Positions 7,344-15,655 of a stretch of DNA of 64,000 nt are shown piece after piece. The position numbers and the translations under genes were made by a program. Under the pieces are notes generated by a model that worked only from the letters and a program-made list of their open reading frames with translations, did not search any database and was not told where the DNA came from. Origin of the DNA: Streptomyces sp. Act143 (lineage in GTDB: Bacteria > Actinomycetota > Actinomycetes > Streptomycetales > Streptomycetaceae); contig NZ_QFRX01000001.1 in the NCBI RefSeq assembly GCF_003143935.1, positions 2,959,025-3,023,024 on the forward strand, read 5' to 3'. The stretch's first letter is position 1; the number at the start of each line of letters is the position of its first letter.

Positions 7344-9563
7344 TCATCGGACCCTGCTGCGCAGGGTCGTGAGCAGATATGCGCAGAGCAGGCCCGTCAA
7401 CGACAACGCCAGCGCGCCGCCCACGGGTTGACCGATCACTCGGGCCACGCCGGACAGATAGCGCTCTCCACCGAAGGGCCACTGGAGCAGAAACGTCTCA
7501 CGCAGCCGCAGTGGGAATCCCGCGGCCGTCCGCACAGCCGGTCCCTCCAAGGCCTTTTGTACGAGGGGGACGACGACGACCGGTACGGCGACCACGGCGG
7601 CCAGCCCCGCGGTGGTGGACCGGAAGATGCCCGCGGCCAGCACACCGGCCCAGGCACACCCGACGACGAGCCCCAGCCAACTCGCGCCCAGCGAGAGCCA
7701 GTCGGCGGGAACTCTGGCGAGCTCCCCTCCGTATACGAGATAGAGCACTTCGGCGTCGCAGCCCACGGTGAGGAACGCCAGCAGCAGCGCGGTGGCGCCG
7801 GAGACGACGAGTTTGGCCGCGAGCAGCCCCAGCCGACGGGGCACGGTGCCGCGGTCAGCCGCGAGGGCGGGGTGGCGGAACTCGTCACCGAAGGCGAACG
7901 CACCCAGCAACCCAGCTCCGAGCGCCGCGGGCGGCAGGGGCAGCTCTCGCGGCCACGCGGCCAGAAGACGGTGCTGCGGGGTGTGGCCGACGCGGGCGAG
8001 CAGTACGGCGGTCAGAGCGGACGCGACGAGCACGGCGGCCCCCGTGAGGAACCCGGTCCCGACCCCGACCGCGCGACGCAGCTCATAGCGAAGGGGACGC
8101 AGGGGGCTGGGAGCGGGACGGACCGAGATGGGGGGTGGGAGTGGGGACAGGGCGCCGGGCCCGGAGATGGCGCGGACGGGAACGGGGCGCGCGGGTGCGG
8201 GGCGCGCGCCGGGCTCGGCAGGCGGTGCAGTCCGCGCAGGAGCCCGCTGTTGCGGGGCCGCGCAGGAGCGGGCGTCAGACGTGCTCGCCTCGGGGAGGCG
8301 GGTGCCGGGTTTCTGCACCGCTTGGGCCGCCGCGCCCTGGGCGAGCTGAGCGAGGCCGGTTTGCGGGGCTCCCGGGGCGTCGAGGTGCGGGTGGCGGTCT
8401 CGGGCGGGGCGTGAGGGCGGTGAGTCCGTCAGGGACTGCGGTACGAAGTCGGACGCGTGGGACGAGTGCGTCGCCGTCGGCTCCGGTCCAGGGCTGCGGG
8501 AACCGCAGGAAGCGTCGACCTCTCCGGGGTCGGCCAGGTCGACCGGGCCCTCCGAGGCCAGGCGGGCTGCCTCCGGGGGATCGGTCCGCTCGGGTACGTC
8601 CGCAACGGCCGAGTCCGCCGATACGACGCCGGGACTCCCCCGCCCATCCGCAGCGGGTCCCCCGCTCCCTGGAGCCGTTCCCGCGCCCGGACCCATGTCG
8701 CCGACCTCGTCGGCCAGTTGATGGACGAGCACGCCATGACGGAACGCGATCTCGCCGACGTCGGCGCAGGTGCTGCCGTACACGGAGAGACGGTTGCCGC
8801 CCTCCCGGACGACCTCGACCGAGCGGTGTGCGGTGCGGGCCTCCTTGGCCAGGAGCGCGGCGAGACGGACGGCGTGCGGGGTGCGGACGACGACGCGGGG
8901 ACGCAGCCGGGTGCGGGAGAAGTCGGCGGCCTCCTGATCGGCGACGAGTCTGCCCTCGTCGAGGGTGACGACCCGATCGGCGGTGCGGGCGGCCTCCTTG
9001 GGGTCGGCGGTGGTGATGAGCACGGTGCCGCCCTGTGTCGCGTGAGCGCGCAGCATGCCGTACAGCCAGCGGCCCTCCCGGACGGAGAGACCCTCGGCAG
9101 CGTCGTCCAGCACCAGCGTGTGCGGGTCGGACAGCAGGGCGCAGGCCAGGCCGAGGCGGCGGTCCATGCCGCGCGAGAGGGTGCCGAGGCGCTCCTCGCG
9201 CAGACTGACGAGACCGACGACCTCCAGTACCTCGTCGGCACGCCGTACCGGAACCCCTGCCGCGGCACACAGCATCCTCAGATGCCCCCGGACCGTGCGT
9301 GCCGGGTGGCCCGGCACATCGCCGAGGAGCACGCCGACTTCGCGCGAGGGATGGGCGATCCGGTGCAGGGGGCGTCCTCTGAAGTAGGTGACGCCGCGGC
9401 CCTGTTGGAGTTCGAGCATGAGCCTGAGCGCGGTCGTCTTGCCCGACCCCGGCGCACCGAGCAGCGCGGTCACGCGGCCTGCCCGGGCTTCGAAGGAGAG
9501 GTCGTCGACGACGGGCGGAAGCTCCTTGCGAGGGTTGCTGGTCAATCCGTAGGCCTGGATCAC
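7344..9563 (-). CDS. ABC transporter, ATPase and membrane domain in one chain
   Basis: This 739-residue protein has an N-terminal nucleotide-binding domain (about 1-220), a small alpha/beta region (about 225-285), a 150-residue Pro/Ala/Ser-rich linker, and about six membrane segments in the last 250 residues. The ATPase has Walker A GAPGSGKTT and a signature-like LSRGMDRR. Walker B reads LVLDDAAEG, with Asp where the catalytic Glu is expected, and the switch His is replaced in LITTADP. An ABC-2-type exporter with reduced or altered hydrolysis is possible; the substrate is unknown. The start is uncertain: GTG 9563 or TTG 9572, neither with a good ribosome-binding site, so a leaderless message is possible. 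Transcription runs toward whiH, 162 bases away. Confidence 0.85.
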   Translation of the reverse strand: MIQAYGLTSNPRKELPPVVDDLSFEARAGRVTALLGAPGSGKTTALRLMLELQQGRGVTYFRGRPLHRIAHPSREVGVLLGDVPGHPARTVRGHLRMLCAAAGVPVRRADEVLEVVGLVSLREERLGTLSRGMDRRLGLACALLSDPHTLVLDDAAEGLSVREGRWLYGMLRAHATQGGTVLITTADPKEAARTADRVVTLDEGRLVADQEAADFSRTRLRPRVVVRTPHAVRLAALLAKEARTAHRSVEVVREGGNRLSVYGSTCADVGEIAFRHGVLVHQLADEVGDMGPGAGTAPGSGGPAADGRGSPGVVSADSAVADVPERTDPPEAARLASEGPVDLADPGEVDASCGSRSPGPEPTATHSSHASDFVPQSLTDSPPSRPARDRHPHLDAPGAPQTGLAQLAQGAAAQAVQKPGTRLPEASTSDARSCAAPQQRAPARTAPPAEPGARPAPARPVPVRAISGPGALSPLPPPISVRPAPSPLRPLRYELRRAVGVGTGFLTGAAVLVASALTAVLLARVGHTPQHRLLAAWPRELPLPPAALGAGLLGAFAFGDEFRHPALAADRGTVPRRLGLLAAKLVVSGATALLLAFLTVGCDAEVLYLVYGGELARVPADWLSLGASWLGLVVGCAWAGVLAAGIFRSTTAGLAAVVAVPVVVVPLVQKALEGPAVRTAAGFPLRLRETFLLQWPFGGERYLSGVARVIGQPVGGALALSLTGLLCAYLLTTLRSRVR

Positions 9564-9723
9564 CCGCAGCAAGATAGCGCGCTATGTCCGTTTTTTCGGG
9601 TACCGCGAGGCCCGCTCGCCGGACGGCAGTCAGGCCTCGCGGACCGGAGTTCGCCGCTCACCCGATCCACCGAACAGCGCCCGGACCCCTACCTCCCGCC
9701 GTGATGAGGGCGGTTGAGCAGCC

Positions 9724-10482
9724 TCACACCTCGGGGCGCAGCATCGGCGGGTTGAGGAGAGTGGCGCCGCCGGCGCGGAAGAGCTGGGCGGGACGGCCCC
9801 CCTGGCGGGTGGTCGTCCCGCCGGTGGGGACGAGGAAGCCCGGCGTGCCCGTCACCTTGCGGTGGAAGTTGCGCGGGTCCAGCGCCACTCCCCACACGGC
9901 TTCGTAGACGCGACGCAGTTCCCCCACGGTGAACTCGGTGGGGCAGAACGCCGTGGCCAGCGACGAGTACTCGATCTTGGAACGGGCGCGCTCGACACCG
10001 TCGGACAGGATCTGCGCGTGGTCGAAGGCGAGCGGTGCGACCGGTTCGCCGTCGCGTCCATAGCCCCCTTGCTGGAGCAGTTCCTCGACCGGCGCCCAAC
10101 GTGCGTTACTGGCGTCGCCGCCCGCCCGGGGTGCGGGGAGGTCGGGGGCGAGCGCGAGGTGCGCGACGCTGACCACCCGCATGCGGGGGTCCCGCTTGGG
10201 GTCGCCGTAGGTCGCGAGCTGCTCCAGGTGCGCGCCGTTGTCCTGCGCCGGCACGGCCGGTTCGTGGGCGCGCAGCCCCGTCTCCTCGGCGAGTTCGCGG
10301 GCCGCCGCCTGCGACAGGTCCTCGTCGGCCCGTACGAAACCGCCGGGCAGCGCCCAGCGCCCCTGGAAGGGCGGTTCGCCCCTGCGCACCGCCAGCGCGC
10401 ACAGGGCATGGCGGCGCACGGTCAGCACGACCAGGTCCACGGTGACGGCGAAGGGCGGAAAGGCTGACGGGTCGTAGGGCAT
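9724..10482 (-). CDS. NUDIX hydrolase with C-terminal winged helix (NrtR-like)
   Basis: This is a 252-residue protein. Residues 1-150 are a Nudix fold with an intact box (GFVRADE, then REL, then EETGL), matching GX5EX7REUXEEXGU exactly. The C-terminal part (LATAFCPTEFTVGELRRV...NFHRKV) matches the winged-helix module of NrtR-type regulators of NAD metabolism. NrtR proteins often have a degenerate Nudix box, whereas this one should still be able to hydrolyse a nucleoside-diphosphate compound. It could be a dual enzyme/regulator or simply an ADP-ribose-type pyrophosphatase. No NAD biosynthesis genes are adjacent. The ATG at 10482 lacks a clear Shine-Dalgarno sequence. Confidence 0.88.
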   Translation of the reverse strand: MPYDPSAFPPFAVTVDLVVLTVRRHALCALAVRRGEPPFQGRWALPGGFVRADEDLSQAAARELAEETGLRAHEPAVPAQDNGAHLEQLATYGDPKRDPRMRVVSVAHLALAPDLPAPRAGGDASNARWAPVEELLQQGGYGRDGEPVAPLAFDHAQILSDGVERARSKIEYSSLATAFCPTEFTVGELRRVYEAVWGVALDPRNFHRKVTGTPGFLVPTGGTTTRQGGRPAQLFRAGGATLLNPPMLRPEV

Positions 10483-10612
10483 GCGGCGATCATAGTCGTC
10501 TGCCTGACGATAAACACTCCCTTCGTCGGCCGCATCGGTGGCTGATCCACTTCGGTCCGGAACCTGCCGATCGCCCGCTCCGGGCTGTACCGCGGCAGTG
10601 CGTCGTACGAGG

Positions 10613-13198
10613 TCACACCCCTAGTTGCAGCCCGTCGGCCGCCTCTTCGACCATGGCGAGACCGAGGCGGCCGACCCGCACGGAGAACGGGGCACCGGCG
10701 ATCCGCAGTCCGGTCAGCACGATCTCTCCCAGCGGCGCACTGCGCACGGGACGCAGGGTGACCGTCCCGGCCGGGGCGTCGGGGCGGATTCCCGCGAGCG
10801 TGGTCAGCAGCAGCACCCCCGCGGCCGCCGCGGTGGCCGCGGGCCGACACGCCGCCGGGTGCGGGACGGGCGTGCTCCCGTCGGTGCGCTGCTCCCCCGC
10901 GTACATCTCGGGCAGCCGGTGACCGAAGGCCTCGGCCGCTGCCAGCATGCCCTGGAGCAGTGACGTCGCCTGCTTCTCGTATCCGGCGGCGGCCAGGCCC
11001 GCGACGGCGACCGCCGTCTCGTGTGTCCGGACGGCACCCCCGCGATGTCCGTACGGGTTGTACCCCGCCTCCTTCGCGCCCAGCCCCCGCAACCCCCAGC
11101 CCGAGTCCATGGCAGGACCGCCGAGCAGCCGGGCCAGCTGTTCGGTCCGCACCTTGCCGAGCAGCCCGGCGGCCAGCTCACCGGCGCCCAGCAGACCGGT
11201 GTCGAGGAGATGCACGGCCGCAGCGCCGAGGTGCGGGACGGGACGGCCGTCCGGGGCGAGGGCTGCCGCGGGCCGACCGCCGCTCAGATCGTCGATCCAG
11301 AACTCGCCCTGAAAGGCGGCCCGCAACTCCTGCGCCCATTGCCGCAGCCCGGGACCACCCGGTCTGCCGCAGGAGTCCAGCAGATCGGCGCCGAGCAGGG
11401 CCGCGCGATGGGCATGTGCCTGCGTCTCGCAGCGCAGCGGGCCGCCGGGCTGCGGATCGCGCAGATAGGGACCGTCGCCGACGTTGGTGCGCAGCCAGGT
11501 CAGACAGCGCTCGGCGACCGGCAGGAACTCTTCCGTCTCGGCATCAGGCAGCCCCCAGCGACGGGCTTCGGCGAGCAGCGCCGGGAAGAGCAGCGTGGCC
11601 TCCGTCCCGGTGCAGCTCGGCGGCAGATGGGTGCCCGCGTCCCGTCTGGGTCCGGGAAGCATCCCGGACTGCGGCCCTGTGCCCTGGAGTTGGGTGCGGG
11701 CGAGGGTGCGCAGTGTGCCTGCGGCGAGGCGGGTGCCGAGCGGCAGGGCCATCCGGGCCGCGGCGAGCGCGTCGGCCGGCGCCAGCCCGCACCGCCAAGG
11801 CGCGCCGGCGGCCAGGTGGGTGTCGGTGGGATGTGCGGGGTCGCGCAGCAACAGGGCCTGAAGGTCCTCGATGCTCGTCCGCAGGAGGTGCTGCGCCCTG
11901 GGGTCGTCGCCCATCGCCCGGGCGGCAGCGAGAGGGCTCGTCGCCGCCCGGCCCACGGCCCGGGCGGGGCCGGCACCGTCGAGGCGCACCCGCAGCTCCA
12001 CGCTCGCGCTGCCTCCCGGCGGCACGACGAACTCCCAGCGCAGCAGTCCGGCCGAGGCCAGTGCGTCGGCGGGCGGCGGGTCGGCCGTGACCGACGAGTT
12101 CCCGGCGGGGGACGACCAGCGCAGGCCGGAGTCGTGCACGCTCGCGGGCAGTTCGGGTCCCGGACCTCCGCCCGCGATGGCTCCCAGGTCGGCCAGATCC
12201 GTGCCGAGGGCCACCTCGACCGGCAGTCTCAGCGGGCGAACGGCCGCGCTGTGCACAGTGATCCGCTCCGTACCGTCAGCGTGCCGGATGCGCTCGACGA
12301 TCACATCGGGGTCTGGGCCCACATGCGGAGAGGTACGCAAGGTGCCGAGGAATCGCACGCTGTCGGCCCCGGTCATACGCGCCTGGACCGTGAGCGGTTC
12401 ACGCCCGGCCACTCGGACCTGACAGCGCGACAGCACACGTCGACCGGCCCGGAAGACCCCTTCCAGCCCGCTGCCCGTCAGCTGTCCTTGCTCCGTGGAG
12501 ATGGCGAGGCTTGGGAGGGCGACGCAGATCAGAAGGGTGTGGGTGGGAGGCAGGTCGGCAGGACGCCGGGGCGGCGGCAGTTGACCGCTCGGTGCCGGTG
12601 CGGCCGGGGAACGGCTTGCCTGCCGCAGGGGGCGGGGTGGCGTCGAGGAGTGGGGCGTGTGCGTGTGCTGGTCTGTCCGCGGTGGGGTTGGAGGACGTGT
12701 CTGGATTGCCGTCGGCGGGATCGGTGGGTGTGTCTGGTCTGCCGTCAGCGGGGTGCGGAGGGGTGTCTGGTCTGCCGTCAGCGGGGTTGGGAGGGGTGTC
12801 TGGTCTGCCGTCGGTGGCATTGGAAAGCGTTTCTGATCTGCCGTCGGCGGGTTCGAAGGGCGTGGCTCGGGTGCCGCTGCGGCGGAGGGTGGGCCATGCG
12901 CTTCGACGGGGTCCGGCTCCCATGAGGGAGACGGGTCCTGGCCCCTCGTCCCGCTGATGGGGTCAGCCGGAACGGCCTCCCATGATGGGTGGGATGAGGG
13001 GCGAGCAGGGACGCCGCGCAGGCCTCCCGGCGCGGGCTGTCCGGCACCTTCGGGTCCGGCACCGTCAGGTCCGCCGCCGTCAGTTCGGGCACCCTCGGGT
13101 CCGACACCATCCATGAGCGAGGAGAGGCGGGGACGCCGCGCAGGCGGATCCGCGGCGGAAGGGTGGTCGGCGGCGGCGGGCGGAGTCGGCTGGTACAT
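10613..13198 (-). CDS. Glycogen-debranching-type protein (amylo-alpha-1,6-glucosidase family)
   Basis: This is an 861-residue protein. The last ~600 residues resemble the actinobacterial proteins with a glycogen-debranching N-terminal domain followed by an (alpha/alpha)6 glycosidase-like domain: GVFRAGRRVLSRCQV, then the SGWGLRGLGAKEAGYNPYGHR region near the C terminus, which is typical of the family. A role in hydrolysing or processing alpha-glucans is inferred. The N-terminal ~240 residues are low complexity and include about five copies of an 11-residue repeat (TADQTPLPTPL type). The ATG at 13198 is chosen because AGAAGAGG lies 6 nt upstream; the open frame to 13636 has no family similarity. 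No signal peptide is visible, so a cytoplasmic enzyme is likely. The catalytic acids could not be assigned by eye. Confidence 0.82.
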   Translation of the reverse strand: MYQPTPPAAADHPSAADPPARRPRLSSLMDGVGPEGARTDGGGPDGAGPEGAGQPAPGGLRGVPARPSSHPSWEAVPADPISGTRGQDPSPSWEPDPVEAHGPPSAAAAPEPRPSNPPTADQKRFPMPPTADQTPLPTPLTADQTPLRTPLTADQTHPPIPPTAIQTRPPTPPRTDQHTHTPHSSTPPRPLRQASRSPAAPAPSGQLPPPRRPADLPPTHTLLICVALPSLAISTEQGQLTGSGLEGVFRAGRRVLSRCQVRVAGREPLTVQARMTGADSVRFLGTLRTSPHVGPDPDVIVERIRHADGTERITVHSAAVRPLRLPVEVALGTDLADLGAIAGGGPGPELPASVHDSGLRWSSPAGNSSVTADPPPADALASAGLLRWEFVVPPGGSASVELRVRLDGAGPARAVGRAATSPLAAARAMGDDPRAQHLLRTSIEDLQALLLRDPAHPTDTHLAAGAPWRCGLAPADALAAARMALPLGTRLAAGTLRTLARTQLQGTGPQSGMLPGPRRDAGTHLPPSCTGTEATLLFPALLAEARRWGLPDAETEEFLPVAERCLTWLRTNVGDGPYLRDPQPGGPLRCETQAHAHRAALLGADLLDSCGRPGGPGLRQWAQELRAAFQGEFWIDDLSGGRPAAALAPDGRPVPHLGAAAVHLLDTGLLGAGELAAGLLGKVRTEQLARLLGGPAMDSGWGLRGLGAKEAGYNPYGHRGGAVRTHETAVAVAGLAAAGYEKQATSLLQGMLAAAEAFGHRLPEMYAGEQRTDGSTPVPHPAACRPAATAAAAGVLLLTTLAGIRPDAPAGTVTLRPVRSAPLGEIVLTGLRIAGAPFSVRVGRLGLAMVEEAADGLQLGV
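12690..12865. repeat. 33-bp in-frame tandem repeat
   Basis: A 33-base unit (core tctggtctgccgtcagcggg) recurs about five times, degenerating toward the edges. It encodes the 11-residue unit TADQTPLxTPL in the linker of the debranching-type protein. The period is a multiple of three, so copy-number change keeps the frame. Confidence 0.85.
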
Positions 13199-13619
13199 GG
13201 GCGGCCTCTTCTGCGCTCGGTGCGCCTCGGGCAGGTGCGGCGTCCTCGGGGCGGGACTCTGAATCGTGGCGGGACTGTGAACGGGGGTGCGGCGGCAGGT
13301 CCGTCCACGCGTTCCGCCACTCAGGTGAACGGAGCAGGACTCCTCGGGGTCACGCCTCCGGCCACCGATGCAGACCGGATGGCGGTGGGGTCGGAAACCC
13401 GCGGCCAGGCAGGTGCGGTATCTCCTCCACACCACCCGCGCCACCCACGCCGCCCGCCCCACCCACGATGCCGCCCGACAGCCAGGTTCGACGGCCTTGG
13501 CGACGGCCCCCAGCCGTCCGAAGCCGCAGGAGCCATAGAAGCCGCAAACGCCCTTGCAGATGCCGAAGCGGTGCACTCCGCCGAAGCCGCCGAGTCGGCA
13601 GCGCCTGCCCCACGCGCCC
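13199..13619. other. Intergenic region, 421 bases, no gene seen
   Basis: This region separates two minus-strand genes. It is GC-rich with a run of ccacccgcgcc-like units around 13430-13465. Long open frames cross it in several phases, but none shows family similarity or a ribosome-binding site. It probably holds the promoter of the debranching-type gene; no -10/-35 pair stands out. Confidence 0.45.
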
Positions 13620-15473
13620 TCACGTTGTTTCCGCATCCCCTACGCCCCCGGATCGCGCATCGTCTCCGCGCGTCCCGCGTCCGCTCCCGTCGACGCCCTT
13701 CCGTGTACGTCCGGTACGCGCTCCCTCAGGCCGCGTACCACCCGCGGACGTGCGCCCCGCGCCAGGCCGCCGCGAACCACTCGACGACGAGCGCGCCGCA
13801 CCAGGCCGCGCACCTCCCGCGGCCGACGCACGAGGGCGGGAGCTGCCCACCCCCGGACTGTGTCCATCCTCCTTCGCTGATCGGGCCCCGCTCGCAGCCG
13901 CGTCGGCGGATCGGGTCCGGCGTCGACGGGCGGAACCCTGCGCAGGCGACAGAAGCGGCACGGACACGGCAACATCGCCGTCCTCTACGGCCCGCATGTC
14001 CTCGTCGTCTCCGGCGCTTCCCGCGGTCGACAGATCCGGCGCCGTTCCAGCCACGGAATCACCGGCTTCCGCGGTCTCCGTCCGTCCCCTGTCACCACGT
14101 TCCGCCCGCAGGCAACGGCGGATGGACTCCGGGTCCAAGCCCTCGTTGCAGGCCTGATGGAGCAGACGCGCGAAGAGGTAGTCAGGGTCCGCGCCCAGGG
14201 CCATGGCCAGCGCCTCCCTGGCCTCCAACTGGTCGCCGGTCGACCATGCGACCCAGCCGGCGAGGGTCAGAGGCGCCGCGGCATGTTCGCCGTACGGTCC
14301 GACGCAACGTCGGGCGAGGGCGCGCCAGAGACGAAGGGCCGGGCCTGCCGCGTCCCCTTCCATCCACTCGGCCGCACGGTCACGGGTCGTGCGGTCCTGA
14401 AGGCCGAGAATCAGTGCCGCGGCCTCATCGTGGCCCAGCAGTTGGTCGTCCCGAAGATCCTCGGTGAGGATGCCGCACACGGACGGTGCTTGCTCGAAGC
14501 GCCGCATGATCAGTTCGGCGAGTTCCAGAGTCTCCTCGGCAACTCCGGCGCGGCCGGCCTCGTCGAGGATCCTCGGGACGATGGCCATACCGGCCGTGTC
14601 CAGGGCAATCTCCTGGGCCAGGGCGGAGGCGTTCTCCCAGGGCATCATCCTGGCCCGCAACTCCCGCAGGGTGCCTCGCACTTGGAGGCCGGCATAGGTG
14701 GCGGCAGCCGCCAGCACCGAGGTACCGGGCAGGCCCATCGCATGCCCCTCGGGCGGACAGCACGCCTCGCTCACGCAGCAGTACGACCAGAAGCGGCCGT
14801 CGGAAATGCACAGCGCCTCGATCACCGGCACGTCGCGGGAACCGCACTCGATGCGCAACTGCTGGGCGAGCGGCCGGAGTCGTTCCATCACCTGCCGGCC
14901 CGATTCGCCTCGCCCCGGCTCCTGGCAGAGGTAGGCGACCATCTGGTCGGGACGGGCTCCTCTGCGCTCGCTGCCCGTGACCAACCCGTGGGCCAACTGC
15001 CGGGCCACCGCGGGCCAGTCGTCGGCACTGGCGGGGATGCCGAGCCGAGCCCGGCCTCCGAAGCGGCCACGTCCGTCCTTGTCGCGGAGGGCGACCAGGA
15101 CGATGCTGTCCTCCGGCCGGTAGCCGAGCAGATACGGCAGGGCGTCGGCCAGTTCGGCCGGGGTGCGCAACGTCAGCTGGTCGTCGCCGTGGCCGTCGTA
15201 CGCGAGGGAACTGACAGGTTCCGTCCGCCCCGGGCGCTCGCCTCGCGCGCCGAGCACTGGGCGGGTGCCGCTTGCCGGTGCCCCGCCACCGTCGGACGAG
15301 GTGCCCCTCTCAGGGACGGAATCGGGGCTCCCGACGGGCGAGGCGTTTTCGAGAGATGTGGTGCTTTCGTGAGACGCGGTGCTTTCGAGGGATGAGGCGT
15401 TCGAGAGCGATGAGGTGCTTTCGGTGGATCCAGAGCTTTCAGGGGATCCAGTCGTTTCGCCGTGATTCGTCAT
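13620..15473 (-). CDS. DUF4192 domain protein
   Basis: This 617-residue protein is of a conserved actinobacterial family without known function. An N-terminal Ser/Thr/Glu-rich segment (repeated ESTSSLSNASSLEST-like units) precedes the DUF4192 domain, which starts near LTLRTPAELADALPYLLGYRPEDSIVLVAL and includes GRFGGRARLGIP. The last 120 residues are an Arg/Ser/Gly/Ala-rich low-complexity tail and are probably disordered. The ATG at 15473 has AGGG close upstream; a GTG at 15491 with GGCGAG is an alternative. It runs in the same direction as the recQ-like gene, with 182 bases between the recQ-like stop and this start. Function is unknown. Confidence 0.85.
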   Translation of the reverse strand: MTNHGETTGSPESSGSTESTSSLSNASSLESTASHESTTSLENASPVGSPDSVPERGTSSDGGGAPASGTRPVLGARGERPGRTEPVSSLAYDGHGDDQLTLRTPAELADALPYLLGYRPEDSIVLVALRDKDGRGRFGGRARLGIPASADDWPAVARQLAHGLVTGSERRGARPDQMVAYLCQEPGRGESGRQVMERLRPLAQQLRIECGSRDVPVIEALCISDGRFWSYCCVSEACCPPEGHAMGLPGTSVLAAAATYAGLQVRGTLRELRARMMPWENASALAQEIALDTAGMAIVPRILDEAGRAGVAEETLELAELIMRRFEQAPSVCGILTEDLRDDQLLGHDEAAALILGLQDRTTRDRAAEWMEGDAAGPALRLWRALARRCVGPYGEHAAAPLTLAGWVAWSTGDQLEAREALAMALGADPDYLFARLLHQACNEGLDPESIRRCLRAERGDRGRTETAEAGDSVAGTAPDLSTAGSAGDDEDMRAVEDGDVAVSVPLLSPAQGSARRRRTRSADAAASGARSAKEDGHSPGVGSSRPRASAAGGARPGAARSSSSGSRRPGAGRTSAGGTRPEGARTGRTRKGVDGSGRGTRGDDARSGGVGDAETT

Positions 15474-15655
15474 GCCCTGACGATCTCGCACCTCGCCGCA
15501 TCCCGCTTGAGCCTGTGGATAACTCCGGCCGCGGACACGTCAATTCGATCCAGGCGCGCCTACGTCAACGCTCTCGGGCGCACCAACGGACACGCTGACG
15601 CACGCCCCGAGAGACACGCTGACGAACATGCTGACGGGCGCCCGCACGAAGCGAC

